64,000 nt of DNA from Planococcus halocryophilus (lineage in GTDB: Bacteria; Bacillota; Bacilli; Bacillales_A; Planococcaceae): NCBI RefSeq assembly GCF_001687585.2, contig NZ_CP016537.2:468001-532000 (forward strand), written 5' to 3'. The translations under genes were made by a program, and so were the position numbers. The notes under the pieces were generated by a model. That model had not been told where the DNA came from. It ran no database searches and saw only the letters and a list, made by a program, of their open reading frames with translations. This document shows positions 34,443-44,082 of this stretch, piece by piece. Within the stretch, counting starts at the first letter, position 1, and the number at the start of each line of letters is the position of its first letter.

Positions 34443-34471
34443 CGTGATTCCCACCTTTTTTTAAAAAATAC

Positions 34472-34488
34472 ATACCTATAGGGGGTAT
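34472..34488. promoter_or_regulatory. CsoR-type operator upstream of copA
   Basis: ATACC-TATAGGG-GGTAT: inverted arms spaced by 7 with a G/C core, as expected for CsoR. It lies 30 bp upstream of copA, behind the copZ terminator, so copA likely has its own copper-regulated start. I see no strong -10/-35 pair. Confidence 0.75.
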
Positions 34489-34502
34489 GGAGTAGTGAAA
34501 AA

Positions 34503-34526
34503 AATAACCGCGTTTCCGCAGTTATT
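34503..34526 (-). terminator. Terminator after copZ
   Basis: AATAACTGCG-GAAA-CGCGGTTATT on the minus strand followed by seven T's; it overlaps the copZ stop. It separates csoR-copZ from copA. Confidence 0.8.
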
Positions 34527-34743
34527 CACTTAAAGTTGCAACTTCGTATCCTTGATCTTCAATTGCCTCAGCAATTTGACCAACATCTACTGCAGAAGCG
34601 TCATATGCGACGTCAACAGAATTACTTTCTAAAGATACTTCTACTTTTTCGATACCTGGTAACGCCATAACGCTTTCTTCTACAGATTTCACACAATGTT
34701 GGCAAGACATGCCGCTTACTTGTAAGTTGATTTGTTCTTTCAT
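34522..34743 (-). CDS. copZ: Copper chaperone CopZ
   Basis: 73 residues, a single ferredoxin-like heavy-metal domain with G-M-S-C-Q-H-C. It binds Cu(I) and hands it to CopA. Starts 16 bp after csoR, with AGGAGG, so both are one transcript. Confidence 0.95.
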   Translation of the reverse strand: MKEQINLQVSGMSCQHCVKSVEESVMALPGIEKVEVSLESNSVDVAYDASAVDVGQIAEAIEDQGYEVATLSE

Positions 34744-34759
34744 TCGAAATTCCTCCTTA

Positions 34760-35083
34760 TTATTTACGCATCATTTTTTGAATAGTAACGAGTAGTTCGT
34801 CTAATACTTCTTCTTCGCCATTTTCGAGACGGTCTTTGACGCATCCTTTTAAATGGCCCTCTAAAAGAACTTTTGTCACGCTGTTTAATGCAGACTGAGT
34901 TGCTGCTAGTTGTGTGATAATATCATCACAATAAACGTCTTTCTCCACCATACCCTTTATACCACGGATTTGACCTTCAACACGACTGAGTCGATTGGTT
35001 AAATCTCTTTTTACAGAGAGAGGATGGTGACTTTTACGGCAACTAGTATCTAATGCTAAGGTTTCTTCGATTAATTCGCTCAT
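34760..35083 (-). CDS. csoR: Copper-sensing transcriptional repressor CsoR
   Basis: 107 residues, all-helical DUF156 protein. The copper ligands are present at Cys52, His77 and Cys81 (V-Y-C-D-D, then G-H-L-K-G-C). CsoR tetramers leave DNA when Cu(I) binds. The palindrome at 35118 overlaps its promoter, so autoregulation is likely. Confidence 0.95.
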   Translation of the reverse strand: MSELIEETLALDTSCRKSHHPLSVKRDLTNRLSRVEGQIRGIKGMVEKDVYCDDIITQLAATQSALNSVTKVLLEGHLKGCVKDRLENGEEEVLDELLVTIQKMMRK

Positions 35084-35114
35084 CTGAAGATTCTCCCCTC
35101 ATATTTCTTACTAT

Positions 35115-35143
35115 AATATACCTCTATAGGGTATGCAAATCAA
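35115..35143 (-). promoter_or_regulatory. csoR promoter with overlapping CsoR operator
   Basis: Minus-strand TTGATT (35138-35143) and TATATT (35115-35120), spacer 17 bp. The palindrome ATACC-TCTATAG-GGTAT (35118-35134) covers the spacer and -10, matching the arms of the site before copA. Confidence 0.75.
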
Positions 35144-35236
35144 TTGATTTATCTTTTCTTCACAATTGTCATCAAAATGATAAGTTTAAAACCCTGAAAT
35201 GATGGTATTATATACGTAGACATAAAAAAGTCAATA

Positions 35237-35253
35237 ATCTGCACTTTGCAGAT
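35237..35253 (+). promoter_or_regulatory. Short perfect hairpin in a leader region
   Basis: ATCTGCA-CTT-TGCAGAT, 62 bp upstream of the 46-residue gene. It could be an operator or an RNA stem; no T run follows. Confidence 0.3.
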
Positions 35254-35314
35254 GAAACATTGCAAGGTGAGATACGTTTATATATGTAATGAATAAGATA
35301 AAGAGGTGATCTGG

Positions 35315-35455
35315 ATGGCGAAAAACGTAGATGTTCGCAACATTGTTTCAAATTTATCGAAACTTGGAATCCAAGCAAAAATCACAAAATCTCGTGTCGA
35401 ATTAATAAAAGCATTAGCGTTACCACAACCAATTCAAGCACAGTCACAACAATAA
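35315..35455 (+). CDS. Small hypothetical protein, 46 residues
   Basis: Starts M-A-K-N-V-D-V-R-N-I-V-S-N-L-S-K-L with GAGGTG upstream and stops inside a terminator stem. The first 36 residues look like two short amphipathic helices (I-V-S-N-L-S-K-L-G-I-Q-A-K, then R-V-E-L-I-K-A-L-A); the tail is Gln/Pro-rich. I do not know a family. Codon usage, ribosome binding site and terminator support expression. Confidence 0.65.
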   Translation: MAKNVDVRNIVSNLSKLGIQAKITKSRVELIKALALPQPIQAQSQQ

Positions 35456-35484
35456 AAGCTCTGGCGCATTGCGCCAGAGCTTTT
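35454..35484. terminator. Bidirectional terminator
   Basis: 14 bp stem AAAAGCTCTGGCGC/GCGCCAGAGCTTTT with a 3-nt ATT loop between the small gene and the convergent rodA gene. Confidence 0.9.
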
Positions 35485-36664
35485 ATTTTTTGTTTTTATC
35501 AAACATATACGTTTTGTGATGGAATTTCATACTGAAGACAATTCCGAGCGCCAGCATATTGCCGATTAACGAGCTACCGCCATAACTGATAAAGGGTAAT
35601 GGAATTCCGGTAATAGGCAAAAGTTGAATCGTCATGCCGATGTTCTGAAATACGTGGAATGTCACCATCGCGATAATACCTGCGCATACATAAGTGCTGA
35701 ACGTATCTTTGAATTGAAGCGTAATCTTGGTCAAATGATAAATCAACATGAAAAATAAGATGATGACAGTGCTGGCTCCGATAAATCCGAAGTCTTCCGA
35801 AATAACAGTAAAGATAAAGTCTGTATGATTTTCGGGCACATAGACTTGTCTTCCTTTATAGCCTTTGCCGAAAACTTCTCCTGAACCAATGGCATTCATT
35901 GCGGCAATCAAGTTATACCCGCCAGATTCAGAATAGGAATAAGGATCAAGCCAGGTGTAGATGCGTTCGAACATGTATGGCTTCAAGCCAAATGCGCTAG
36001 ATAGAAAGTCTTGTGCATTAATGGTCATCCACAATAACGTTGCCCCAATCACAGCAACCCCGCCAAAACTAGGAGCAATGATTTTCCAAGAGATTCCTGA
36101 AACCACGACAACTGCCAAAGTAATGGCGATAAAAACAAGTGCAGTACCTAAGTCAGGTTGTAATAGGATAAAGCCAAGAGGAATGGCGAGACAAAGGCCG
36201 ATTTTACCGAGTAAGTAAAAATCAGATTTTAGTGTTTTTATTAAATAATGCTCATGGTGCGAAGAAATCATTTTTGCCAATGCTAATATATAGAATGTTT
36301 TCATGAATTCGGCTGGTTGAATATTGACAAAGGGCGTGTGAAACCAGGCTTTAGCACCGTTAACGGGCGCAGCTATCTGACCGACGCCATCTGGTGCGAT
36401 CATTAATAGAATCAGTAAGAGAATACCGAATCCGTATAGATAGTAGGCCATCTTTTTATATTGTTCAGGATCGAAATACATAAGAACACCAATCATCATG
36501 ACAGAAATGATGTAAAATAGAGCTTGTCTCGGAACAAAATTCGTTAAATACTGACCAGAAGTTTGAGCAGAAGAAATAGCTACCAAACTGATGATAAAAA
36601 ACAGAAATAAGATGAAAGCTAGCGACCAATCAATTCGGTCGGTAAAGCTTTTATTAGTTTGCAT
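35483..36664 (-). CDS. rodA: Rod shape-determining SEDS protein RodA
   Basis: 393 residues, ten helices. SEDS signatures: N-I-Q-P-A-E-F-M-K and L-L-Q-P-D-L-G-T-A in the middle, N-H-T-D-F-I-F and the late G-I-P-L-P-F-I-S-Y-G-G-S-S. The catalytic Asp of the SEDS glycosyltransferase is expected in the H-T-D-F loop region. It polymerises lipid II for elongation. FtsW is the alternative; the E-x-H-T-D-F-I-F and extended N-terminal fit RodA. Confidence 0.9.
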   Translation of the reverse strand: MQTNKSFTDRIDWSLAFILFLFFIISLVAISSAQTSGQYLTNFVPRQALFYIISVMMIGVLMYFDPEQYKKMAYYLYGFGILLLILLMIAPDGVGQIAAPVNGAKAWFHTPFVNIQPAEFMKTFYILALAKMISSHHEHYLIKTLKSDFYLLGKIGLCLAIPLGFILLQPDLGTALVFIAITLAVVVVSGISWKIIAPSFGGVAVIGATLLWMTINAQDFLSSAFGLKPYMFERIYTWLDPYSYSESGGYNLIAAMNAIGSGEVFGKGYKGRQVYVPENHTDFIFTVISEDFGFIGASTVIILFFMLIYHLTKITLQFKDTFSTYVCAGIIAMVTFHVFQNIGMTIQLLPITGIPLPFISYGGSSLIGNMLALGIVFSMKFHHKTYMFDKNKK

Positions 36665-36823
36665 GTGATTCCACCTGTACTTTTTATTATTATGAGTCGG
36701 AATATATTATAACGTATATATCTGTAATATGCCCATGACAAAAGTAATGACGCTTTTGGAGTATGGATGTTTCATATTTCTTCTTTTTGGTCGTATAATA
36801 AGAAATGGAATGGAGTGGGGGAA

Positions 36824-37594
36824 ATGGAAAGAAAACCGTTGCACACAGATACATACATACAGCATTTATATATATATTTAAACGAGTCTGATCAATTTGC
36901 TTTATTTAGTGGACTGACCTTTGCCCATTTTTTGGATGCGATGAAGTTACCTAAAAACCTGTTGTTATTAAAGCATCCATATGAAGAAGCTTCTTTTAAT
37001 ATGCATACTCATATGGAATTTGCGACACAAGAAGATTTTAGTCAATTAAGAAAAGCGCGTGCAAATAAAAAAAGTGAATTTTGTTGGGTTGATTTTAAAA
37101 GTGAAAAGCAATTAAACTCCCTGACGCCCCAGGAACAAGCGGAATTGCTATACATTGGTCATAAGAAAGAACCGGTTAAGACACCTTTCTTTTCAACTCT
37201 ACAAAACGAGTTTGTTTATTTATCTAGCGAAGAAGAAGAGACGACGAAAATATACTTCCGCAAATTAGATCGTCTAAATGAGCTTGTCGGGAATTACTTT
37301 ACGTATTTCATTCGCCGAGAGGGAAATGGACAAAATTTCTGGAGACGGAAATCTAAAGACTTAATTCCGGAACTGCCTGCTGAAATTCTTCAGTCGTTAA
37401 AAAAGAATTACCGCGAAGGTGTCCTTATATCATTAGCTGATCCTGAAAAAACAAAAAACACAATTGAACTACATGTTCGTCTAGTAGAAGAAATTTCTTT
37501 TTTAGATGAATTTTGGTCTGATATTGAAGAATACACAAAACAAGGGATTTCCCGGAAAATAGTTTACGATAAAAAACAAAAAGTATGGAAATGA
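36824..37594 (+). CDS. Uncharacterised Bacillales protein, 256 residues
   Basis: ATG chosen because GGAG lies 8 nt before; a 19-codon extension exists. The protein is soluble, charged, rich in aromatic residues, and contains H-T-D-T-Y-I-Q-H-L-Y and F-N-M-H-T-H-M-E-F. No metal or nucleotide motif is clear. I do not recognise the family. It lies alone between rodA and the SMR pair. Confidence 0.65.
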   Translation: MERKPLHTDTYIQHLYIYLNESDQFALFSGLTFAHFLDAMKLPKNLLLLKHPYEEASFNMHTHMEFATQEDFSQLRKARANKKSEFCWVDFKSEKQLNSLTPQEQAELLYIGHKKEPVKTPFFSTLQNEFVYLSSEEEETTKIYFRKLDRLNELVGNYFTYFIRREGNGQNFWRRKSKDLIPELPAEILQSLKKNYREGVLISLADPEKTKNTIELHVRLVEEISFLDEFWSDIEEYTKQGISRKIVYDKKQKVWK

Positions 37595-37614
37595 TACCTG
37601 TAAGCGGGTATCAT
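37591..37614 (+). terminator. Intrinsic terminator
   Basis: ATGATACC and GGTATCAT with an 8 nt loop, followed by seven T's; overlaps the end of the preceding gene. Confidence 0.82.
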
Positions 37615-37681
37615 TTTTTTCGGACTAGCTTTTAACTTAGTTAATGCAAGAGGCAAATTTAATAAGGAAGAAGGGAATTAC

Positions 37682-38029
37682 ATGGCATGGATTCTTCTTG
37701 TGATTGCAGGAATGACTGAAGTTGTGTGGGCAATCGGCTTGAAGCTTGCTGATGGCTTTACAAATGTTGTTCCTTCTCTTGTGACATTAGTCTTTATCGG
37801 TATCAGCTTTCTGTTGTTTGCGTTCGCGATGAAGACGATTCCAATTGGTACAGCTTATGCAGTATTTACAGGTATTGGTGCTGCTGGGACAGCGATTCTC
37901 GGAATCTTATTATTTAGTGAAAATGCTAGTATAGAAAAATTATTCTTTTTGAGTTTATTGCTAGTTGGCATTATTGGCTTAAAAGTAGTGGATGGAAAAG
38001 AAACTTCTCGTAAAGAAGTGAAATCATGA
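37682..38029 (+). CDS. Paired small multidrug resistance protein, subunit 1
   Basis: 115 residues, four helices. It carries Glu13 in A-G-M-T-E-V-V-W-A-I-G-L-K, the essential proton/substrate carboxylate of the SMR family, and P-I-G-T-A-Y-A-V-F-T-G-I-G-A-A-G. Paired subunits that overlap by 4 bp (ATGA) resemble YkkCD or EbrAB; they form heterodimers of opposite topology. No guanidine riboswitch is seen upstream. Confidence 0.9.
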   Translation: MAWILLVIAGMTEVVWAIGLKLADGFTNVVPSLVTLVFIGISFLLFAFAMKTIPIGTAYAVFTGIGAAGTAILGILLFSENASIEKLFFLSLLLVGIIGLKVVDGKETSRKEVKS

Positions 38030-38346
38030 TGGCGTGGTTGATTTTAATTGTTGCGGGGTTATTTGAAGTATCATTTGTCACGACGATGAAATTATCAGAA
38101 GGATTTAAAAAGAAGCGCTATACAGTTCTAACGGTTGTTTTTGGAGCGCTCAGTTTTTATTTGTTATCGCTGGCTTTAACAACCATTGCGTTGGGAACAG
38201 GATATGCTGTATGGACGGGGATTGGCGCAGCGGGTAGTGTTTTGGTCGGAATGATTTTCTTTAATGAAAGTAGACAGCTGGCTAAATTATTTTTCCTGTC
38301 CTGCATCATTGCTGGAGTGGCTGGATTGAAAATATTCGGTGGCTGA
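38026..38346 (+). CDS. Paired small multidrug resistance protein, subunit 2
   Basis: 106 residues (105 from the second ATG). Glu15 in A-G-L-F-E-V-S-F-V-T is retained; G-T-G-Y-A-V-W-T-G-I-G-A-A-G is the signature loop. The overlap with subunit 1 indicates coupled translation. Substrates may be guanidinium or quaternary amines. Confidence 0.9.
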   Translation: MMAWLILIVAGLFEVSFVTTMKLSEGFKKKRYTVLTVVFGALSFYLLSLALTTIALGTGYAVWTGIGAAGSVLVGMIFFNESRQLAKLFFLSCIIAGVAGLKIFGG

Positions 38347-38419
38347 CATTAAAAAATTATTAGTCAATGCAGGTTCGTGATAAACTAAGCAATATGGATA
38401 ATGAAATGAGGTTTCTTAA

Positions 38420-39490
38420 ATGAAAAAAAAGATTGGTTTATTATATGGAGGCAAATCAGCAGAGCATGAAGTTTCTCTGTCTACAGCCTTAGCAGTGACA
38501 AAGGCAATTGATTTTGATGCATATGAAGTTTATCCAATTTACATCACGCAAGATGGTGAGTGGAGAAAAGGTCAGCGTCTTGAAGAATCAGCAAAAACAA
38601 TTGAGCAGCTTCAATTAACAGAAGGCTCTGGAAAGCCGAATGATATTTCTAGTTTTCTTCCTACACAAGCGAGTGAAGGATTAGACGTCATCATTCCGCT
38701 ACTTCACGGACCGAACGGAGAAGATGGTACGGTTCAAGGTCTTCTTGAAGTTATGAACATTCCATACGTTGGAAATGGCGTATTAGCATCTTCCGCAGGC
38801 ATGGACAAAGTGGTAATGAAGCAGTTGTTCGAGCAAGCAGGTTTAGAACAAACGCCATATGTGTATTTTATAAGAAGAGACTGGGATAAAAATCAAGGCT
38901 TTTGGTTGGATAAAATTGAAGCAGAACTTGTATGGCCGGTTTTTGTGAAACCAGCCAATTTAGGGTCGAGTGTCGGCATCAGCAAAGCAGATAATCGAGA
39001 AGAACTGATTGCTGCTGTAAAAGAAGCATTAAAATTTGACCGCAAAATTGTCATTGAACAAGGTGTAGTTGCGCGTGAAATCGAAGTGGGTGTTCTCGGG
39101 AATGATGAGCCCGCGTGTTCAGTAGCTGGTGAGATTAAACCATTAAAAGCTTTTTATGATTATCAAGCGAAATACAAAGATGGCAATACAGCAATGATTA
39201 TTCCGGCTGAACTAGACAGAACGGTTTATGCGAAATTAGAAGTAGACGCCAAAAAAGCTTTCAAAATTTTGGATTGTTCAGGACTTGTTCGAGCAGACTT
39301 TTTTGTGACAGCAAACAATGAAATCCTGATTAACGAAGTGAATACATTGCCTGGATTTACACCTTTCAGTATGTTCCCGTTATTGTGGGAACATACAGGA
39401 CTACCATATCCGGAATTAATTGAACGACTTATTACATTAGCTATTGAACGACATGAAGAAAAACAATTACTGCAAGTTAAAATAGAATGA
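38420..39490 (+). CDS. ddl: D-alanine--D-alanine ligase
   Basis: 356 residues with the ATP-grasp fold. The N-terminal [27 protein letters not shown] and late [10 protein letters not shown] are diagnostic. Makes D-Ala-D-Ala for the cell wall precursor. Followed after 13 bp by murF, which uses its product. Confidence 0.96.
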   Translation: MKKKIGLLYGGKSAEHEVSLSTALAVTKAIDFDAYEVYPIYITQDGEWRKGQRLEESAKTIEQLQLTEGSGKPNDISSFLPTQASEGLDVIIPLLHGPNGEDGTVQGLLEVMNIPYVGNGVLASSAGMDKVVMKQLFEQAGLEQTPYVYFIRRDWDKNQGFWLDKIEAELVWPVFVKPANLGSSVGISKADNREELIAAVKEALKFDRKIVIEQGVVAREIEVGVLGNDEPACSVAGEIKPLKAFYDYQAKYKDGNTAMIIPAELDRTVYAKLEVDAKKAFKILDCSGLVRADFFVTANNEILINEVNTLPGFTPFSMFPLLWEHTGLPYPELIERLITLAIERHEEKQLLQVKIE

Positions 39491-39503
39491 GTGGAGAAGC
39501 CAA

Positions 39504-40862
39504 ATGAAAAAAAAGATTGAACAAGTAGCCAAATGGCTGGATATCAAAACTAATTTAAAAGGCATTGACGTCACGGGAGTCTCAATTAACACGAGAACAC
39601 TCAAGCCAGGTGATTTGTTTATCCCTTTTCGTGGTGAAAATGTAAATGGGCATAAGTATGTCCGCTCGGCGATTGAGCTAGGTGCATCTGTTTCTCTATG
39701 GCAGCGCGATGAACCTGGAGCACCAGAAGATTTGCCATTACTTTTTGTAGATGATTGCGAAGTGGCTCTGCAAGAAATGGCTCGTGCTTATCGCGATGAA
39801 CTATCAGCAATGGTTATTGGAATCACTGGGTCTAATGGAAAAACTTCTACAAAAGACTTAGTCGCAAGTGTCCTAAAACCTTATTTTAAAGTGCAAAAAA
39901 CACCAGGTAATTTTAATAACCAATTGGGTCTTCCTTTAACGATTTTATCTTTAGAAGAAGACACGAAAGTTGCTGTTTTGGAAATGGGTATGAGTGGCAA
40001 AGGGCAGATTGAATTTTTGTCTGAGCTAGCACGTCCAGATTACGCGATCATTACGAATATTGGCGAAGCGCATTTGCAGGACTTGGGTTCGCGTGAAGCG
40101 ATTGCTGAAGCGAAATTTGAGATTACTGCAGGCCTTCAACCACACGGCAAACTTTTTTATGATGGTGATGAACCATTATTACAGCCATTTATGGAAACTT
40201 TTCCGCAAGGTGTGTCTTTTGGATTCGACGATAATAACGAATTAACAGTAACAGACATTAAAGCTACTGAAAGTGGTAGCAGTTTTATGGTGAGTGGCAT
40301 TATAGATGCAGCATTTACAATTCCTGTATTGGGTGAACACCAAGTGAAAAACACACTGGCTGCAATATTGGTAGCTCTTGAAGCAGGATTATCAGAAGAG
40401 CAAATTCGTAAATCTTTAAAAGATGCAGCATTAACGGATATGCGTATGCAGATGATTCAATCGGACAATGGTGCGATTTTTATTAATGATGCTTACAATG
40501 CAGCTCCTTCATCGATGAACGCAGCGCTGAATTTTATTCGTGAAACAACGATGAAAGATAAGAAGTGGGTTGTATTAGGCGACATGCTTGAACTTGGAGA
40601 CGACGAGCAAAGTTATCACGAAGCATTGAGCAAATTCATTTCGGATAACTTAGTGGGTGTTTGTTTATATGGACCGCGTATGAAATGGCTTTACGATAAA
40701 CTGCAGCCGAGTTATGGTGGGAAGTTGTTGTGGAGTGAAGCGGATTATGGCCCGATTATTGACTTGTTGAAAAAACATACCAACAAAGACTCGGTCATTT
40801 TAGTGAAGGGCTCTCGTGGTATGGCATTGGAAAATGTGATCGAACCTTTTGTTAGTGAGTAA
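39504..40862 (+). CDS. murF: UDP-MurNAc-tripeptide--D-Ala-D-Ala ligase MurF
   Basis: 452 residues. G-I-T-G-S-N-G-K-T-S-T-K-D at about 107-119 is the ATP loop, followed by T-P-G-N-F-N-N-Q-L-G-L-P and the late N-D-A-Y-N-A-A-P-S-S-M. It completes the muramyl pentapeptide. Operon with ddl (13 bp gap). Confidence 0.96.
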   Translation: MKKKIEQVAKWLDIKTNLKGIDVTGVSINTRTLKPGDLFIPFRGENVNGHKYVRSAIELGASVSLWQRDEPGAPEDLPLLFVDDCEVALQEMARAYRDELSAMVIGITGSNGKTSTKDLVASVLKPYFKVQKTPGNFNNQLGLPLTILSLEEDTKVAVLEMGMSGKGQIEFLSELARPDYAIITNIGEAHLQDLGSREAIAEAKFEITAGLQPHGKLFYDGDEPLLQPFMETFPQGVSFGFDDNNELTVTDIKATESGSSFMVSGIIDAAFTIPVLGEHQVKNTLAAILVALEAGLSEEQIRKSLKDAALTDMRMQMIQSDNGAIFINDAYNAAPSSMNAALNFIRETTMKDKKWVVLGDMLELGDDEQSYHEALSKFISDNLVGVCLYGPRMKWLYDKLQPSYGGKLLWSEADYGPIIDLLKKHTNKDSVILVKGSRGMALENVIEPFVSE

Positions 40863-40902
40863 AAAGTTTTAAGGCATTAGTTAGTAGAAAGAAGGAACCG
40901 AT

Positions 40903-41601
40903 TTGAAGACCGGCGTGCTATGTATTCATGGTTTTACAGGAGGTCCATTTGAAGTAGAACCATTTGCCGATTTTTTAATCGAGCAAACCGATTGGATTGT
41001 GGAAATACCGACACTTCCAGGACATGGCGAAAAGCTTGCTTTAAAAAGAATTACTGCTGAAAGTTGGATGATGGAAGCCGAGTTAACTTTAAAAAGGTTG
41101 AAAAAATCGGCGGACCGCATCATTATTGTGGGCTTTTCAATGGGTGGTTTGATCGCCATGTATTTAGCAATGCGTTATAAAGTGGACCGTTTAGTTTTAT
41201 TGAGCGCGGCTGCTAAATACATCAGTCCTGTGCAAATGTTTAAAGAAGTTCAAGAAGCCGTAAAAGATGCGGTGTCGGGAAAAATAACGGAAAATGCGCT
41301 TTTTCATCTCTATGAATACAAGCTAACCAATACTCCCATCAGTTCGACAGTTGAATTTTTACGCGTAGTGAAAATGGTTGAACCTTATTACGATAAGATT
41401 AAAGTTCCTGTCTGCATTGTGCAAGGAGAAAAAGACGGCATCGTGCCAGTATCTGCAGCAGACTTCATTTATGATCATATCGGATCGGAAGAAAAGTACT
41501 TGATTCGTTCAGAAAAGGGCAAGCATTTAATCTGTTATAGCGAAGATAGTGAAGATTGGTTTAGTGAAGTTTTTGCGTTTATGAATAAAGGCTTAGAGTA
41601 A
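40903..41601 (+). CDS. Carboxylesterase of the Est30/YvaK type
   Basis: 232 residues from TTG with AGGAA upstream. Alpha/beta hydrolase: H-G-F-T-G-G-P-F near 9-16 (oxyanion), nucleophile Ser79 in G-F-S-M-G-G, Asp in G-E-K-D-G-I-V and His in K-G-K-H-L-I. Resembles Est30, a monomeric carboxylesterase of Geobacillus. Substrate: short acyl esters. Follows murF by 40 bp. Confidence 0.9.
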   Translation: MKTGVLCIHGFTGGPFEVEPFADFLIEQTDWIVEIPTLPGHGEKLALKRITAESWMMEAELTLKRLKKSADRIIIVGFSMGGLIAMYLAMRYKVDRLVLLSAAAKYISPVQMFKEVQEAVKDAVSGKITENALFHLYEYKLTNTPISSTVEFLRVVKMVEPYYDKIKVPVCIVQGEKDGIVPVSAADFIYDHIGSEEKYLIRSEKGKHLICYSEDSEDWFSEVFAFMNKGLE

Positions 41602-41629
41602 ACTGATTATTAGAACCTTTGCGTATTGA

Positions 41630-41658
41630 TTGCAAATGGAAAAAAAACATGTTATTCT
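41630..41658 (+). promoter_or_regulatory. Promoter upstream of cshA
   Basis: TTGCAA at 41630-41635 and TATTCT at 41653-41658, spacer 17 bp, starting a leader of about 270 nt before cshA. Confidence 0.6.
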
Positions 41659-41687
41659 TTTGATAGCAATGGATACATTTTTGAAAC

Positions 41688-41785
41688 ACTCTTCCCTGTG
41701 AAGAGTATTTTTTTGAGCAAAACGGTTTGTTCTATAGATAGGGCATCAAACACCCGCCGATCAGACCGCTCGGCAAAGCCCGAGC
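41688..41785 (+). promoter_or_regulatory. Leader of cshA with two terminator-like hairpins
   Basis: Hairpin 1 (41688-41706, ACTCTTC-CCTGT-GAAGAGT followed by a seven-T run) starts about 25 nt after the predicted transcription start. Hairpin 2 (41768-41785, GCTCGG-CAAAGC-CCGAGC followed by TTTTCC) lies 60 nt later. The region 41715-41917 has no ORF. Attenuation or cold-related control of the RNA helicase would fit; hairpin 1 could instead end the esterase transcript. Confidence 0.55.
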
Positions 41786-41929
41786 TTTTCCTGTTCACAC
41801 ATCCCCTCTGACTTAAAACTACAGAGTATGATTTTCGACGTGAAACTTCCTCATAAAGGCTCGACCTTGTCACTAATTCATCTAAAATGTACACCATTTG
41901 TAAATCAGATGAAGACAAAAGGAGATTGA

Positions 41930-43456
<1,527 letters not shown>

Positions 43457-43468
43457 TACCGATTAATT

Positions 43469-43515
43469 GAAAGGACGTACGCAAAACAGGAAACTGTTTA
43501 GCGTACGTCCTTTTT
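43469..43515 (+). terminator. Intrinsic terminator after cshA
   Basis: AAAGGACGTACGC pairs with GCGTACGTCCTTT around a second small hairpin (AAACAG/CTGTTT), followed by T's. Confidence 0.85.
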
Positions 43516-43602
43516 TGCTGTTTGAATATCAGTTACAATGAAGTGAAACGTTCTGATGAGTAAATCGTATAATGTAGTAGGTAGACGATTGGAGAGAAGA
43601 CA

Positions 43603-44082
43603 ATGGATAACCAACCGAAAAATCAAATTTCACGAAAAGGCTTAACAGTCTGGCGTGTATACGGCAGTATGGAGACAGCGGTTATTGCGTTAATAGCAAT
43701 TGGAGCTGGCGTTCTCACTTATTTTTTTGACTGGCCACAATGGCTTTATGCGATTTACGGAGCAGTCATTCTGCTATTTGGCGTCGTGCTGATTTTTTGG
43801 TTTCCAAAAATTAGGTGGCAACGGTGGCGTTATGAAGTAAGAGAACATGAAATCGAACTGCAGCACGGCTTATTTATTGTTACGCGAACTTTGGTGCCGA
43901 TGGTGCGTGTCCAACACGTAGATACTGAACAAGGACCTATTTTAAGAAAGTATGACTTAGCGGAAATTTCCATTTCAACAGCCGCGACCACTCACACAAT
44001 TCCAGCATTGGTAACAGCAGAAGCAGATGAGTTGAGAGCGAGAATTTCTGTATTGGCAAGGGTGGCGGAAGATGATGTATGA
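43603..44082 (+). CDS. ydbS: PH-domain membrane protein YdbS
   Basis: 159 residues. Two membrane helices (about 25-70) and one bacterial PH-like domain (Y-E-V-R-E-H-E-I-E-L-Q-H-G-L-F-I-V-T-R-T-L-V-P-M-V-R-V-Q-H-V-D). As in Bacillus, it overlaps ydbT. The pair may modulate resistance to bacteriocins, but biochemical action is unknown. Confidence 0.88.
   Translation: MDNQPKNQISRKGLTVWRVYGSMETAVIALIAIGAGVLTYFFDWPQWLYAIYGAVILLFGVVLIFWFPKIRWQRWRYEVREHEIELQHGLFIVTRTLVPMVRVQHVDTEQGPILRKYDLAEISISTAATTHTIPALVTAEADELRARISVLARVAEDDV

Noticed and set aside
37615..37681. Guanidine (ykkC) riboswitch before the SMR pair
   Set aside because: The 67 bp leader has no ACGR motif and no second hairpin with a T run.
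41652..41918. 88-codon minus-strand ORF in the cshA leader
   Set aside because: No ribosome binding site and it runs through both leader hairpins; composition looks non-coding.
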